From Myxococcales bacterium (GTDB lineage: Bacteria > Myxococcota_A > Polyangia > Haliangiales > Haliangiaceae): 64,000 nt of DNA. The number at the start of each line of letters is the position of its first letter. Within the stretch, counting starts at the first letter, position 1. The position numbers and the translations under genes are program-made. This document shows, piece by piece, positions 12,232-22,442 of this stretch. The stretch lies in NCBI GenBank assembly GCA_016716835.1, contig JADJUW010000001.1, positions 310,001-374,000 on the forward strand, written 5' to 3'. The notes beneath the pieces are model-generated. The model had not been told where the DNA came from. It did not search any database and saw nothing but the letters and a program-made list of their open reading frames with translations.

Positions 12232-14096
12232 TGCGCGCGGTGCTGCGCGCATGCGCGTGTTTGCTGCTCTTTGCCACCGCCTCGCCAGCAACGGCGCAAA
12301 TGGCAGGCGCCGTTGGCATCCCGTTGCCAGACAGCACGCTGCCGGCGTCGTCGGTTACCGTGCGCGTGGTCAACGGCCCGGCCATGGGCGCGGTCGCTGG
12401 CGTTTCGGTGCGGCTGCAAAATGATGGCCAACTGCGAGAAACCAAAACCGACTCGGAAGGGCGCGCCGTCTTTACCGGCCTGCGCGCCGGCACCAGCGCG
12501 CTAGCGATCATCACGGGCGCAGCCGGCGGCGACGTTGCGTCGCAGCCCTTTGCCATCGCCGCGCAAGGCGGCACGCGCATCTTGCTATCACCAGTGCCGA
12601 TGGGCGGCGCGTCGGCGGCTGCACCAGCGCCCGGGTCTTCCATGGACGCGCCCGTGCAACCGACTAGCGGCGCCATGCCCTACCCGCGCGAGATGAGCGG
12701 GCAGGCGCGGACGATGGAAGGCGAACCTGGCGGTTCGCTCACCGTACGACTCCTGCACGACAGCCTGACCGATCCTGTCGCGGGCGGCACGGTCTCCTTG
12801 GTCGGATATCACGCGGACGGCTCAGTTACGTTTAAACGGCAAATCGCAGATGCACAGGGACAAGCTCGCTTTGATGGGCTTAGCCGTGACGGTCGCGTCG
12901 CCTACTACGCGATGGTGGCGCTCCCGCGCGACAGCGTTGGCGACATCATCGTCGATCGCGTTGCGGGTGGCCCCGTGCTGCTCGCACCCGAGTTTGGCGC
13001 GCGCATGATCTTGTCTGGCGCATTTCGAAAAAGCACCGAACCGCCGATCGACGACACGTTGTGGCTGGCTGCCAAGCCGGCCGTTGCGCCAACACCAGGG
13101 CAAGTTGCGGTGACCGTGCGCGGGGAGGCGGTGCGCGAGGTAGCGTTGATCGACGCGGCGACCGCGCAAGTCGTCGCAACCCAGGCGACGCAGGCGTCGG
13201 GCACCGAACTCATGACGGCCCAATTCGCCGGCGTTGCAGATGGCGTCGTCTATTACGCCCAGACCACCACCAACGACGGCACCCCCTATCGCTCGGCGCC
13301 GTTTTTGGCCGTTGCGGGCCGCGGGGTCGGCATCGAAGTCCTCGCGACGCCGCCGCTGCGCTTTCGCTTTCACATTGTCGCCGCTGGCATTGAGGACAAG
13401 CAGGTCGGCCTGCAGGGTGAATTTACGTTTTACAACTTGTCCTGGGCGCCGCTGGCAATGGGCGTTGATGGCTTTGTCTTGCAGACACCGGTCGGCTCGC
13501 GTGGCAATTTGCTGATGGAGGGCGAAGAGATGTCCGGCATCGCCACGCCGGTGGGCAACGGCTTTGCGTTGCGGCGCCCGCTGCCGCCGATGCTGACCTC
13601 GTTTCAAGGCGGCTTTTCGCTGCCGCACGAGCACGGCGTCATGGCGTTTGCCTGGCCGCTGCCGCACGGCGCGGTCGATAGCTCGTTTTTGATGGTGCAG
13701 CTCGGTGACGCGACGCTCGAGGTGCCCGCGGGCACGCGCGTCGATCAGCGCACCGCGCAGGACGGCACGAAGCTCAGCGTGGTCAGCGATATTCAAATCA
13801 TGCCTGGGCAAAGCATGGTGCTCAAGATGCGCGGCTTGCCGATCGCGCCGGTGTGGCGAACGTGGTTGCCGACGATGGCGGGGCTGATGGTGCTGCTTAT
13901 TTTCATCGGTACGGCATTTTTGGGCTATCGCGGCGTCAAGGCAGGGCCAACGATAGCGCCGCCTCAGGCGCGGGACGCGGAAATCGACGCGCTGTACGCG
14001 AGGCTCGCTGCCCTGCCAGAAGACGACGCATCCGCTGAGCAGCGCGAGCAGCTGGTCGCCGAGCTCGCGGATCTGCTTGCCCACCGTGATGCATGA
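12228..14096 (+). CDS. Secreted/membrane protein with carboxypeptidase-regulatory-like repeats, unknown role in ccm operon
   Basis: A 622-residue protein. Its signal peptide (residues 1-24, ending TASPATAQ) is followed by two beta-sandwich-like modules. One is at about 40-95 (VVNGPAMGAVAGVSVRLQND and TKTDSEGRAVFTGL). The other is at about 165-225 (TVRLLHDSLTDPVAGGTVSL and DAQGQARFDGL). Both are of the carboxypeptidase regulatory or invasin-like type. A larger beta-rich region follows. A single membrane helix (GLMVLLIFIGTAFLGY) precedes a short helical tail resembling the CcmH/CcmI counting helix (EIDALYARLAAL). It overlaps both neighbours by 4 bases, so it is an integral part of the ccm operon. 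It is not a standard Ccm protein. Confidence 0.8.
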   Translation: MMRAVLRACACLLLFATASPATAQMAGAVGIPLPDSTLPASSVTVRVVNGPAMGAVAGVSVRLQNDGQLRETKTDSEGRAVFTGLRAGTSALAIITGAAGGDVASQPFAIAAQGGTRILLSPVPMGGASAAAPAPGSSMDAPVQPTSGAMPYPREMSGQARTMEGEPGGSLTVRLLHDSLTDPVAGGTVSLVGYHADGSVTFKRQIADAQGQARFDGLSRDGRVAYYAMVALPRDSVGDIIVDRVAGGPVLLAPEFGARMILSGAFRKSTEPPIDDTLWLAAKPAVAPTPGQVAVTVRGEAVREVALIDAATAQVVATQATQASGTELMTAQFAGVADGVVYYAQTTTNDGTPYRSAPFLAVAGRGVGIEVLATPPLRFRFHIVAAGIEDKQVGLQGEFTFYNLSWAPLAMGVDGFVLQTPVGSRGNLLMEGEEMSGIATPVGNGFALRRPLPPMLTSFQGGFSLPHEHGVMAFAWPLPHGAVDSSFLMVQLGDATLEVPAGTRVDQRTAQDGTKLSVVSDIQIMPGQSMVLKMRGLPIAPVWRTWLPTMAGLMVLLIFIGTAFLGYRGVKAGPTIAPPQARDAEIDALYARLAALPEDDASAEQREQLVAELADLLAHRDA

Positions 14097-14824
14097 GCGC
14101 CGTCGCCATCACCCGCGTAGAACTGTCAGGCGTGTGCAAGCGCTATGGCAACGTGCGCGCGCTGATGCCACTGACGGCGCAGTTTGACGCTGGCGACGTG
14201 GTTGGCGTGGTCGGCGAAAACGGCGCCGGCAAGTCGACGTTGCTCGGCCTGCTCGCGGGCCTCGTGCGCAGCGACGCCGGCGAGATAGCCTGCTGGGCGG
14301 GCACCGCGCGTCTCTCATCGCGCGAGACGCGAGGCGCGGTTGGGCTGGTGGCCCACGCGTCGCTGCTATATGCCGAGCTATCGGCGATGGAAAACGTACG
14401 TTTCTTTCTGCGCCTTTACGGCCAGCAAGCCTCCGACGCCGCCTGCGCAGCGCTGCTAACGCGCGTGGGGCTACACGCCGAGGCGTGGCATCGGCCGGTG
14501 GCGACCTATTCGCGCGGCATGACCCAGCGCGCCTCGCTCGCCCGTGCCTTGGCCCACGCGCCCTCGCTCGTCGTGCTCGACGAGCCATTTGCTGGCCTCG
14601 ATAAGGCGGGGACGTCGCGCCTTATCGACGTCGTCGGCGAGCTGCGCGCGCAGGGCGCCATCGTCGTCGTGGTCAGCCACGACACCGCGCCGCTGGCCGC
14701 CGTCGCGACGCGGCTGATCGCGCTGCATCGCGGCCGCCTGGTCGCGTCGCGGCCGACGCCGTGCACGCAGGCACAAATCGACGAGCTGTATCTCACGCGC
14801 GCGCCACAGGAGCTGGCCTCGTGA
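14093..14824 (+). CDS. ccmA: Heme exporter ATP-binding protein CcmA
   Basis: ATPase of the CcmABC complex that releases holo-CcmE. Walker A is GENGAGKSTLL. The ABC signature is degenerate (YSRGMTQRASLARAL), as common in CcmA. Walker B is LVVLDEPFAG, and the switch His lies in VVVSHD. It is 243 aa. An ATGA overlap joins it to the preceding gene, and a GTGA overlap joins it to ccmB. The following ccmB and ccmC genes make the assignment firm. Confidence 0.92.
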   Translation: MSAVAITRVELSGVCKRYGNVRALMPLTAQFDAGDVVGVVGENGAGKSTLLGLLAGLVRSDAGEIACWAGTARLSSRETRGAVGLVAHASLLYAELSAMENVRFFLRLYGQQASDAACAALLTRVGLHAEAWHRPVATYSRGMTQRASLARALAHAPSLVVLDEPFAGLDKAGTSRLIDVVGELRAQGAIVVVVSHDTAPLAAVATRLIALHRGRLVASRPTPCTQAQIDELYLTRAPQELAS

Positions 14825-15492
14825 CCGCCGCCCGCGTCGTGCTGCTCGTGCTGCGCAAAGATCTCGCCGTGGAATGGCGCAGCAAGGAATTGCTCGCCAC
14901 CGTGGTGTTTCTCGCGATCACGCTGATGGTCGTTTTTTCGTTCTCCTTTCCGCAAAACCCGCGCGTGCTGACGCATGCGGTGGCGGGCATGGTGTGGGCC
15001 GCGGTGACGTTTGCGGCGACCATCGCGCTGTCGCGGGCCTTTGATCGCGAGCGGCAAAACGACACGCTTCGCGCGTTGCTCTTGGCGCCGGTGTCGCGCA
15101 CCGCCATCTTCGTCGGCAAATTGCTCGCGATGTGGTTGTTTCTGCTCGGCATGGCCGTGGTCGTCTGCGCCGCCGGCGCGCTATTTATGCAGCTGCCGTG
15201 GTCGTGGCCGCTGCTGCTGGCGCTGACGCTGGGCACGCTGGGCCTGGCAACGGTGGGCGTGGTGGTGGCCGGCATGCTGCTGCGCAGCGCCGCGCGCGAC
15301 GTGCTGCTGCCGGTGGTGCTTTACCCCTTGGCCATTCCGCTCTTGCTCGCGGCGTCCAAGGTCACCTCGCTCTCGGTGCTCGACGCCGAGAATCTCACGG
15401 CGATTCGCTATTGGTGCGGGTTTCTCGCCGCCTATGATGCGCTATTCTTGGTCGCGGCCCTGTGGATGTTTGAGGAATTGGTGATCGAATGA
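14821..15492 (+). CDS. ccmB: Heme exporter membrane protein CcmB
   Basis: Membrane partner of CcmA. The segment VLRKDLAVEWRSKELL at the N-terminus is the usual CcmB start, followed by about six hydrophobic helices and the family motif SRAFDRERQNDTLRALLLAP. The start is taken as GTG 14821 overlapping the ccmA stop, giving 223 aa, the normal length. The longer reading frame upstream lies inside ccmA and is not conserved in type. Confidence 0.9.
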   Translation: MTAARVVLLVLRKDLAVEWRSKELLATVVFLAITLMVVFSFSFPQNPRVLTHAVAGMVWAAVTFAATIALSRAFDRERQNDTLRALLLAPVSRTAIFVGKLLAMWLFLLGMAVVVCAAGALFMQLPWSWPLLLALTLGTLGLATVGVVVAGMLLRSAARDVLLPVVLYPLAIPLLLAASKVTSLSVLDAENLTAIRYWCGFLAAYDALFLVAALWMFEELVIE

Positions 15493-16157
15493 AATCAACG
15501 ATGTGGCTCTTGCTCGTCCTGGCCGCCCTGGGCCTTGCCAGCACCATCTGGGGCGTCTTTGTCACCACGCCCATGGAGCAGAGCCTGTTCTACAGCCAAA
15601 AGATTTTTTACTATCACGTCGCCAACGCCTTCATGTTGTTTCTCGCGGTGATGGTGGCAGGTGGCGGCAGCATCGCCTTTTTGGCAACCCGCAGCCCGCG
15701 CGCCGATCGCATCGCGCTGGCGGCCGCCGAGCTCGCGGTGCTGTTTGGCGCGGTGGTGCTGCTGACCGGTTCTATTTGGGCCAAGGCGGCGTGGTCGACG
15801 TGGTGGAAGTGGGAGCCGCGGCTGACCATGTCGCTGCTGCTTTGGCTGGTCGTGCTCGGTGCGGTGATGGTGCGCGCGTTTGCCGGCGCCGGCGCCGAAC
15901 GCCTCGCGGCTGGGGTGCTCGTGTTTGCGGTGGCCGCGGTGCCACTCATATATTTTGGCGTCAAAGAGGGCGATAATCATCCTCAGGCCAAGGTCGTGCA
16001 GACGCTCGATTCATCGATGAAGGCCACGTTTTGGCTCAGCGTCGCGACCTTTTTGCTGCTCTTGGGCGTGATGCTGTGGCAACGCGTGTCGATGTTGGCG
16101 GCGCAGGCGCGCCTGGTCGCGCTCGCCGAAGAACTTGAAGACCGAGGGATTACCTAA
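15489..16157 (+). CDS. ccmC: Cytochrome c assembly protein CcmC
   Basis: Six-span membrane protein that loads heme onto CcmE. It contains the tryptophan-rich periplasmic motif WAKAAWSTWWKWEPRLT and conserved His in KIFYYHVANAF. The length of 222 aa is normal. It overlaps ccmB by 4 bases and ends directly against the next ATG. The operon lacks a recognisable ccmG (thioredoxin-like reductant), which may be encoded elsewhere or replaced by the fused CcmH domain. Confidence 0.92.
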   Translation: MKSTMWLLLVLAALGLASTIWGVFVTTPMEQSLFYSQKIFYYHVANAFMLFLAVMVAGGGSIAFLATRSPRADRIALAAAELAVLFGAVVLLTGSIWAKAAWSTWWKWEPRLTMSLLLWLVVLGAVMVRAFAGAGAERLAAGVLVFAVAAVPLIYFGVKEGDNHPQAKVVQTLDSSMKATFWLSVATFLLLLGVMLWQRVSMLAAQARLVALAEELEDRGIT

Positions 16158-16595
16158 ATGAAGCAACTCTTTATCGCCTGCGTCGTCGTTGTCGCCGTCG
16201 CAACCATGGGCCACCGCGACGCCCTCGCGCAGCCCGCTGCCGAGGTGCCCGCGGCCGTCCCAACCGAGGCGCCACCGCCTGCTGCCGCGGCACCGCCGAC
16301 CGTGAGCAAAGAGGCCTGCCTCGCCTTTATCGACGCCGACCCTGCGCTGAGCGCCGAGCTGACCGCTAAGCTGCGCGCCCATATTGATGACCAGTTTTGG
16401 CGCGACCAAGAGGCCGCGACAAAAAAACGCCACAACGACGACGCGACGCTCATCGCCATCAACAAGCGGCATGTGGTCATGGCGTACGCCGCGATGTGGC
16501 TGCTCGCCGTCGGCTTCTTGGCGTTTCTCTGGCATCGCCAACGCGGGCTGGTTGCGCGCCTGGGTGAACTCGAAGCGCGCCTGAGCCACAAATGA
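16158..16595 (+). CDS. Small exported/membrane protein at end of ccm operon
   Basis: A 145-residue protein with a signal peptide or anchor (residues 1-24). An Ala/Pro-rich stretch to about residue 50 is followed by a conserved-looking helical domain (CLAFIDADPALSAELTAKL, DDQFWRDQEAATKKRH). A C-terminal membrane helix (VVMAYAAMWLLAVGFLAFLW) and short basic tail complete it. It starts immediately after the ccmC stop and overlaps the next small gene by 4 bases. It resembles nothing specific that I can name. Position suggests a role in the Ccm complex, perhaps alongside the CcmD-like protein. Confidence 0.75.
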   Translation: MKQLFIACVVVVAVATMGHRDALAQPAAEVPAAVPTEAPPPAAAAPPTVSKEACLAFIDADPALSAELTAKLRAHIDDQFWRDQEAATKKRHNDDATLIAINKRHVVMAYAAMWLLAVGFLAFLWHRQRGLVARLGELEARLSHK

Positions 16596-16762
16596 CCGCG
16601 GCGCACATCATTTATATCCCGATGGTCCTGATGGTCGGGCTGTTCGTCGGCTTTGTCCTTGGCGCCAGGGCCGCCCGCAACGCCCAGGCGCTCGCCGAGA
16701 AGCGCCAGCAAGAGCGCGCCGCGCGGGCCGCGGCTCGCCGCGACGAATCATCGCCGTCGTAG
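16592..16762 (+). CDS. CcmD-like small single-span protein
   Basis: A 56-residue reading frame starting at ATG 16592 in an ATGA overlap with the preceding stop and ending TAG 16762. It has one hydrophobic helix (IIYIPMVLMVGLFVGFVLG) followed by a strongly basic, Arg/Ala/Gln-rich helix. This is the layout of CcmD, the small stabiliser of the CcmABC-CcmE complex, and it is in the expected place at the end of the operon. Sequence similarity to CcmD cannot be shown by eye. The assignment is by architecture and context. Confidence 0.6.
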   Translation: MTAAHIIYIPMVLMVGLFVGFVLGARAARNAQALAEKRQQERAARAAARRDESSPS

Positions 16763-16764
16763 GT

Positions 16765-17582
16765 TTAGGTGCTAACGCCCGGGTTGGTACCGGACGTCGT
16801 CGACATGGCGGTCATCCATTGCGCAATCGACGCGGGCCGAGCCGCGACGTCGCGCGCCAGCGCCTGCATGATGATGTCGCCGTAAAACGGGTCGTTGGGC
16901 GCCTCGATCGGCAATTCCATGGTCGCGTGGCTAATCAGCTCGCGCGGGCGGCCGCCAAACAAGCGCGCCCGGTTCACCGCCTCCACCACACGATGCCGAG
17001 CGCAAATATATCCGTCGCCGGCGACACGACGTCGCCTATGATTTGCTCTGGCGCCAAGTAGCCCGGCGTGCCGCGGTCGTTGGCGCGCTGACCAATTGGC
17101 GTCGCCACGCCCAGGTCGCACAAGACGGCGCCTTGCTGGCCAACGATAATATTGGTTGGGCTAACGTCGCAGTGCACCATGCCATGCGCGTGCAGATGTG
17201 CCAGGGCGGCGCCAATATCAACCACGATGGCGCTCAGCTCGACCGGGGAGAGCGGCTCGTCGCCGGCGAGTCGTACGGCGAGCGTTGGTGCCGGGATAAA
17301 TTCGGTGGTCAGCCACGGCATGCTGCCGACCTTGCCGGTGTCGAGAAATTTCACCAGGTGAGGGTGGGGCGGCGTGCCTTGCAGCAGCGCGCATTCGCTG
17401 GCAAAGAGCTCGACCAAGTCCGCGGTGCGCTTGCCGTTGCGGGTCAGCCGCTTGAGCGCCACCGGTGGGCTGGCGCCCGGCGCGGCGGTGGCCGACTCCG
17501 CGAGCACGACCTCGGTCCACGTGCCGCCGCCGAGATGGCGCCCGATGCGCCAATTGCCAAACGTCTCCCGGCTTGCTTCCAT
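16765..17582 (-). pseudogene. Ser/Thr protein kinase, frameshifted
   Basis: Two minus-strand frames together encode one Hanks-type kinase. The first (17582-16974) has the glycine loop GGGTWTEVV, VALKRL lysine, catalytic loop HCDVSPTNII, DLG in place of DFG, and PGYLAPEQ. It then runs to IFALGIVWW and stops two codons later. The rest of the kinase (EAVNRARLFGGRPRELISH, then DPFYGDIIMQALARDVAARPAS) lies in another frame down to 16765. A single missing base near 16981-16990 would join them. It is either a true pseudogene or a sequence error. It is divergent from the acyl-CoA dehydrogenase, with a 28-bp gap. Confidence 0.75.
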
Positions 17583-17610
17583 AACGGCGTTGGCATAGTA
17601 CCATGCCGCC

Positions 17611-18750
<1,140 letters not shown>

Positions 18751-19342
18751 GGGTCACTCCACTACCCGAAAAGTCATTCGATTCCAGCCAGTTGGTACCC
18801 GTGCTGCGTAATTACCGTTTGCACGCCCACCAGACCCGACGCACGACCACAAGCTTCGTTTCATCGGTGCGGTAGTACGCGGCGCGCGACCACATGCTTC
18901 ATTTCATCGCTTTCGTGCCCCGTCCCAAACAACTCGCGGCTGGCTGCTGGTACTGGGCGCGCATCCCGGCGTTGCTCGTCGGTCAGTTGGAACCACCAAC
19001 CTCCCTCCTCGCGCCTTGGTCTGCGCACCCAGCCCTTCGCATCCAACCGCGAAACGTTTGGGGCGGCGCACGAGCTGCTCGCGCTGCTCACGACGCCTTG
19101 CGCTCAGGACGGCCTGATGGGCCAAATGAACGAAGCCAACGTGCCTTCGCGAAACGCTCTGAAACGAACATGTGCCGCGCACCGCTTGGTGGTCCATCTC
19201 TTCGCCCGTTCCTCACGACTAACCATGCGCCGGCCGCGGCCCATTGGCGGCCGGCGGTCCGGCGCGACACGAGAATCTGCAAACCCATAGAAACATTGAA
19301 CCGCGCCATTTAGCAGGCCAATTGGGCTGATATCATTTGCAA
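18751..19342 (-). pseudogene. Intergenic stretch with decayed coding signal
   Basis: Nearly 600 bases without an intact gene. On the minus strand, three frames in succession give short protein-like segments: SREERAKRWTTKRCAAHVRF from about 19220, VLSARRREQREQLVRRPKRF from about 19110, then GWVRRPRREEGGWWFQLTDE down to about 18861. This suggests one reading frame broken by several shifts. An imperfect direct repeat (26 of 31 bases) lies at 18837-18867 and 18880-18910. I cannot name the original gene. A non-coding origin is also possible. Confidence 0.3.
18837..18910. repeat. Imperfect tandem duplication, 43-base period
   Basis: 31-base copies at 18837-18867 and 18880-18910 agree at 26 positions (common core cgaccaca then gctt and tttcatcg). 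Both code for similar minus-strand peptides (DEMKHVVARRV and DETKLVVVRRV). This looks like a small duplication inside a decaying gene. Confidence 0.5.
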
Positions 19343-21310
19343 ATGTCGGATCTACAGATGAACGCGCGTGGGACACGGCTGCGCTGCCTTTGGGCAGCCA
19401 CGGCGGCAACGGTCGCGATAGGGTTGTTTGCCTGTCGCGCCTCCACACCGCCGGGACGCGTTAGCACCACCAGCGCGCCCGCGGAGTCCCCTGCGACCGA
19501 GCAAGCGAGCGCCCACGTACCGACGGATCGCGAACACGTGATGGCCGAGGCGGGCGTCGTCGTGCGCTACGCAAGCTCGGAGTGGACGCCGGTTCCAGGG
19601 GCGCCTGCCCCAGGAACATCTTTGAAACACGCGGTCCAGCTTGGGGTTTCGGTGGATATCGGCATCATTTCTGGCTCCTTGGGCGTAACGCCCAACTTGC
19701 TTATGGTGCTCGGCAAGGCAAACCTGACCAAACGCTACGGCAGCACCTTTATCCTGCATGAAGAAGGAACGCGCTCTGTTGGCAGTATCGACTCCACTTA
19801 TATGGAAGTGTCTGGCACAGCGGATGGAGCAAGCCAACGTTGGCGCAGTCAGGTCTTTGTCCATGGCGATAACCTCATTGTGATGACGTTTACCGCACCA
19901 GCCGACCATGCTTCGCTCGGCACGCTTGAGCGAACCTTACTCGGCGCGATGGAATTGCGTACGCCGGCCAAGGCGCCGACGTTTCTTCTGGATGAGAGTC
20001 TCAAGCCGCCGACCGAGGTTACGGTCACCGCGGCGTCGGCCAAGCTAACCTATGACGCTGCCGCGAAACAGGTGACGGTACAAGCGCGCATGAGCTTTCG
20101 CCATGATGTGACAACGGAGAGTTTGGCCTCGCTGCAGCTCGCGCTGCCTGGCCCGGTGCGGCTGGTCGGGGTGACACTCGATGGCGCGGCGGTGGCAGAC
20201 GCCGCATGGGTCGATAGCACGCTGACGGTGCCACTATCCACGCCCATGGCGGTTGGGGCGCGCGCGGACCTGACGATTAACTATGTGCTCGAGTTGGCAG
20301 GGATGCCCGAGCCGTCTTTTTTTGCCGCAGCGGCGCTTGATGAGGCCTTTCTAAACTACGACTGGTTTCCTAAGCTTGGCAAGCATGCCGTCTACGGCGC
20401 CCATCCTTCCGCGCCTGGGCTTACGCTAGAACTTGTCGCGCCGGCGGGTTGGCAGGCCGTAGCGCCAGGCGTCATACGGGGCGCTTTGATTGAACTTGGT
20501 GCCCCAGCTGCCATTGCGCCTTTGGTTGCCTTTGGCAATTACCGGCGCCTCGATTTCACGTTCTCTAAGCGGCCCGTGCACGTCTACTTGCTGCCGGATG
20601 ATGCGCCCGATCACGCCGAGGCGCTGGCGCGCCTTTTTGGCGAAGGCTATACGCTATTTGAGAAGTGGTTTGGCGACTTGCGGCCCCGTGGCGCTAAAGA
20701 TGCGTTTCCGGTTCGCTTGGTGTCATCGCACTTCCCCGCCATTCGCGGCTTTCCTTATCTTATTTTCGCTGGAAAGAAAGCGGGAGTGTTTGCGCATGCC
20801 CTCGACGCCGCGCGCGAAATCGATCCTTCGAATACCACCACCACCGGCTTGATGCTGCACGAAATGTCGCACTCCTGGTGGGGCAATGCGCGGCCGTTCT
20901 CGTTGCCTGGCGCGCTTTTTCAGGCAGAGGCGTTGGCGAATTATTCGGCGCTGCTTGCGGTGAGGGAGTTGCGTGGCGATGAGGCCTATCGCGCCATGCT
21001 CGCGCATTTGCGCGCGGGCTACGGCGGCATCGTTGCGGCCAAGGGCGACGTCTCGCTCTTAAACGACGACGCGGGACCTTCCGGCGCACCCATCGCCTAT
21101 ACCAAGGGGGCCCTGATGCTAGCGCGCCTGCAGCAAGACTTCCCGAGGCTAGACCTTAAGCGCGTGCTGCGCACGTACGCGGCGTCCAAGCGCGAGGATG
21201 CCATAGCCGTGTTGCTCGAGCTGCTCGCCGCGGGCACGAAAAAAACACCCGAGGCCCTCAAGATCGAGTACTTCGAATTGCTCGACAATCCCGCGCTGCT
21301 GGCGCCGTAG
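19343..21310 (+). CDS. Lipoprotein with M1-type (gluzincin) peptidase domain
   Basis: About 655 aa. The N-terminus has a lipobox-like end (IGLFAC), so it is probably a lipid-anchored exported protein. Residues about 30-200 form an N-terminal domain. A beta-rich region resembling the M1 N-terminal domain follows. The zinc site is intact: H506-E507-M-S-H510 with E529, exactly the HExxH-X18-E spacing of M1 aminopeptidases. The exopeptidase GAMEN motif is not seen, so substrate use may differ from aminopeptidases. Start alternatives are ATG 19343 or ATG 19358; the latter gives a more typical signal peptide. It is convergent with glpX and no partner genes are evident. Confidence 0.85.
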   Translation: MSDLQMNARGTRLRCLWAATAATVAIGLFACRASTPPGRVSTTSAPAESPATEQASAHVPTDREHVMAEAGVVVRYASSEWTPVPGAPAPGTSLKHAVQLGVSVDIGIISGSLGVTPNLLMVLGKANLTKRYGSTFILHEEGTRSVGSIDSTYMEVSGTADGASQRWRSQVFVHGDNLIVMTFTAPADHASLGTLERTLLGAMELRTPAKAPTFLLDESLKPPTEVTVTAASAKLTYDAAAKQVTVQARMSFRHDVTTESLASLQLALPGPVRLVGVTLDGAAVADAAWVDSTLTVPLSTPMAVGARADLTINYVLELAGMPEPSFFAAAALDEAFLNYDWFPKLGKHAVYGAHPSAPGLTLELVAPAGWQAVAPGVIRGALIELGAPAAIAPLVAFGNYRRLDFTFSKRPVHVYLLPDDAPDHAEALARLFGEGYTLFEKWFGDLRPRGAKDAFPVRLVSSHFPAIRGFPYLIFAGKKAGVFAHALDAAREIDPSNTTTTGLMLHEMSHSWWGNARPFSLPGALFQAEALANYSALLAVRELRGDEAYRAMLAHLRAGYGGIVAAKGDVSLLNDDAGPSGAPIAYTKGALMLARLQQDFPRLDLKRVLRTYAASKREDAIAVLLELLAAGTKKTPEALKIEYFELLDNPALLAP

Positions 21311-21430
21311 CCGGTTCGGATCCGCGGCTCACTAATAGGCCAGCGGTACGGCGCGACATGGCTAGCCGGAATCAAAGCACACCTTAATACGGCAGCCCGA
21401 TTCAATGAAGCGGGCCCGTTTGGCAGCGGC

Positions 21431-22435
21431 CTATTCCAGCCCGCTCATCCACGAGTACTTGGGCTTGGTTTCAAAATGGTGCGTCGAGCGGATGTTGCGC
21501 ACGGTGCCGGATTTGGAGCGCATGACCACCGATTCGGTGCGCGCGCCGCCTCCAAAGAACGTCACGCCTTCGAGCAAAAAGCCTTGGGTGACGCCGGTGG
21601 CGGCAAACATCACGTGGCCCTGCGCCAGCTCGTCGATCGTGTAGATGTGGTCTTCTGGCTTCACACCCATCGCGTAGGCGCGCTGGCGCTCGGCCTCGCT
21701 GCGAAATTTCAGGCGGCCTTGCAGTTCGCCGCCCAGGCAGCGCAGCGCCGCCGCGGAAATAACACCTTCAGGTGCGCCGCCGGTGCCAAATAAAATATCA
21801 ACGCCCGAGTCGTCCTTGCACGTAAGCAACGACGCCGAGACGTCGCCGTCAGAAATCAGGCGAATGCGCGCGCCGGCCTGCCGCACCTCGGCGATGAGGT
21901 CGCGATGGCGGTCGCGATCTAAGATTACCGCGGTGACGTCTTCGATCTTTTTGTTTTTCGCCGCCGCCAGCCGCGTTAAATTCCACGTCGCCGATTCGCG
22001 CAAGTCGATGACGCCGCGCGCCTCGGGGCCGACCGCAATCTTTTCCATGTAGGTATCCGGCGCATTAAGAAACTGCCCGTCGTCGGCAATCGCAATCACC
22101 GCCAAGGCATCCGGCGAGCCCGTGGCGCATAGGTTGGTGCCTTCCAGGGGATCGACGGCGATGTCGACCCGGGGCGATTGCGCGTCGCCGCTGCCGCCGC
22201 CGGCCCAACCTTTGCCAACTTGCTCGCCGATATAAAGCATTGGCGCCTCGTCGCGCTCGCCTTCGCCAATCACTACCGTGCCGCGGATATCAATATGGTC
22301 AAACGCGCGCCGCATGGCCTCGACCGCCAAATGGTCCGCGCCATCGCGATCGCCGCGGCCCATTACCCGCGCGCAGGCCATCGCCGCGGCCTCGGTGATG
22401 CGTACAAATTCCAAGGCGAGGTTGCGGTCGTCCAT
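21431..22435 (-). CDS. glpX: Class II fructose-1,6-bisphosphatase
   Basis: Gluconeogenic hydrolysis of fructose-1,6-bisphosphate to fructose-6-phosphate. The 334-aa frame starts MDDRNLALEFVRITEAAAMA, a typical GlpX start. It contains VVIGEGERDEAPML and the metal and substrate motif DIAVDPLEGTN, plus DILFGTGGAPEGVI. It lies 7 bp downstream of the thioesterase gene on the same strand and opposite enolase. Glycolysis and gluconeogenesis functions are thus clustered here. Confidence 0.94.
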   Translation of the reverse strand: MDDRNLALEFVRITEAAAMACARVMGRGDRDGADHLAVEAMRRAFDHIDIRGTVVIGEGERDEAPMLYIGEQVGKGWAGGGSGDAQSPRVDIAVDPLEGTNLCATGSPDALAVIAIADDGQFLNAPDTYMEKIAVGPEARGVIDLRESATWNLTRLAAAKNKKIEDVTAVILDRDRHRDLIAEVRQAGARIRLISDGDVSASLLTCKDDSGVDILFGTGGAPEGVISAAALRCLGGELQGRLKFRSEAERQRAYAMGVKPEDHIYTIDELAQGHVMFAATGVTQGFLLEGVTFFGGGARTESVVMRSKSGTVRNIRSTHHFETKPKYSWMSGLE

Positions 22436-22442
22436 GGCGGCA

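Noticed and set aside
12822..14084. A 420-aa minus frame opposite the ccm operon gene
   Set aside because: Shadow frame with Arg/His-rich composition and no recognisable domain.
18894..19313. A 139-aa plus-strand frame in the decayed stretch
   Set aside because: It starts in a poor context and its composition (Arg, Pro, Ala) fits the antisense of the minus-strand fragments.
21334..21435. Inverted repeat aataggcc / ggcctatt between the M1-like peptidase and glpX genes, as a third structured element
   Set aside because: Arms are only 8 bases, one of them includes the glpX stop codon, and the shared core of elements 1 and 2 is absent.
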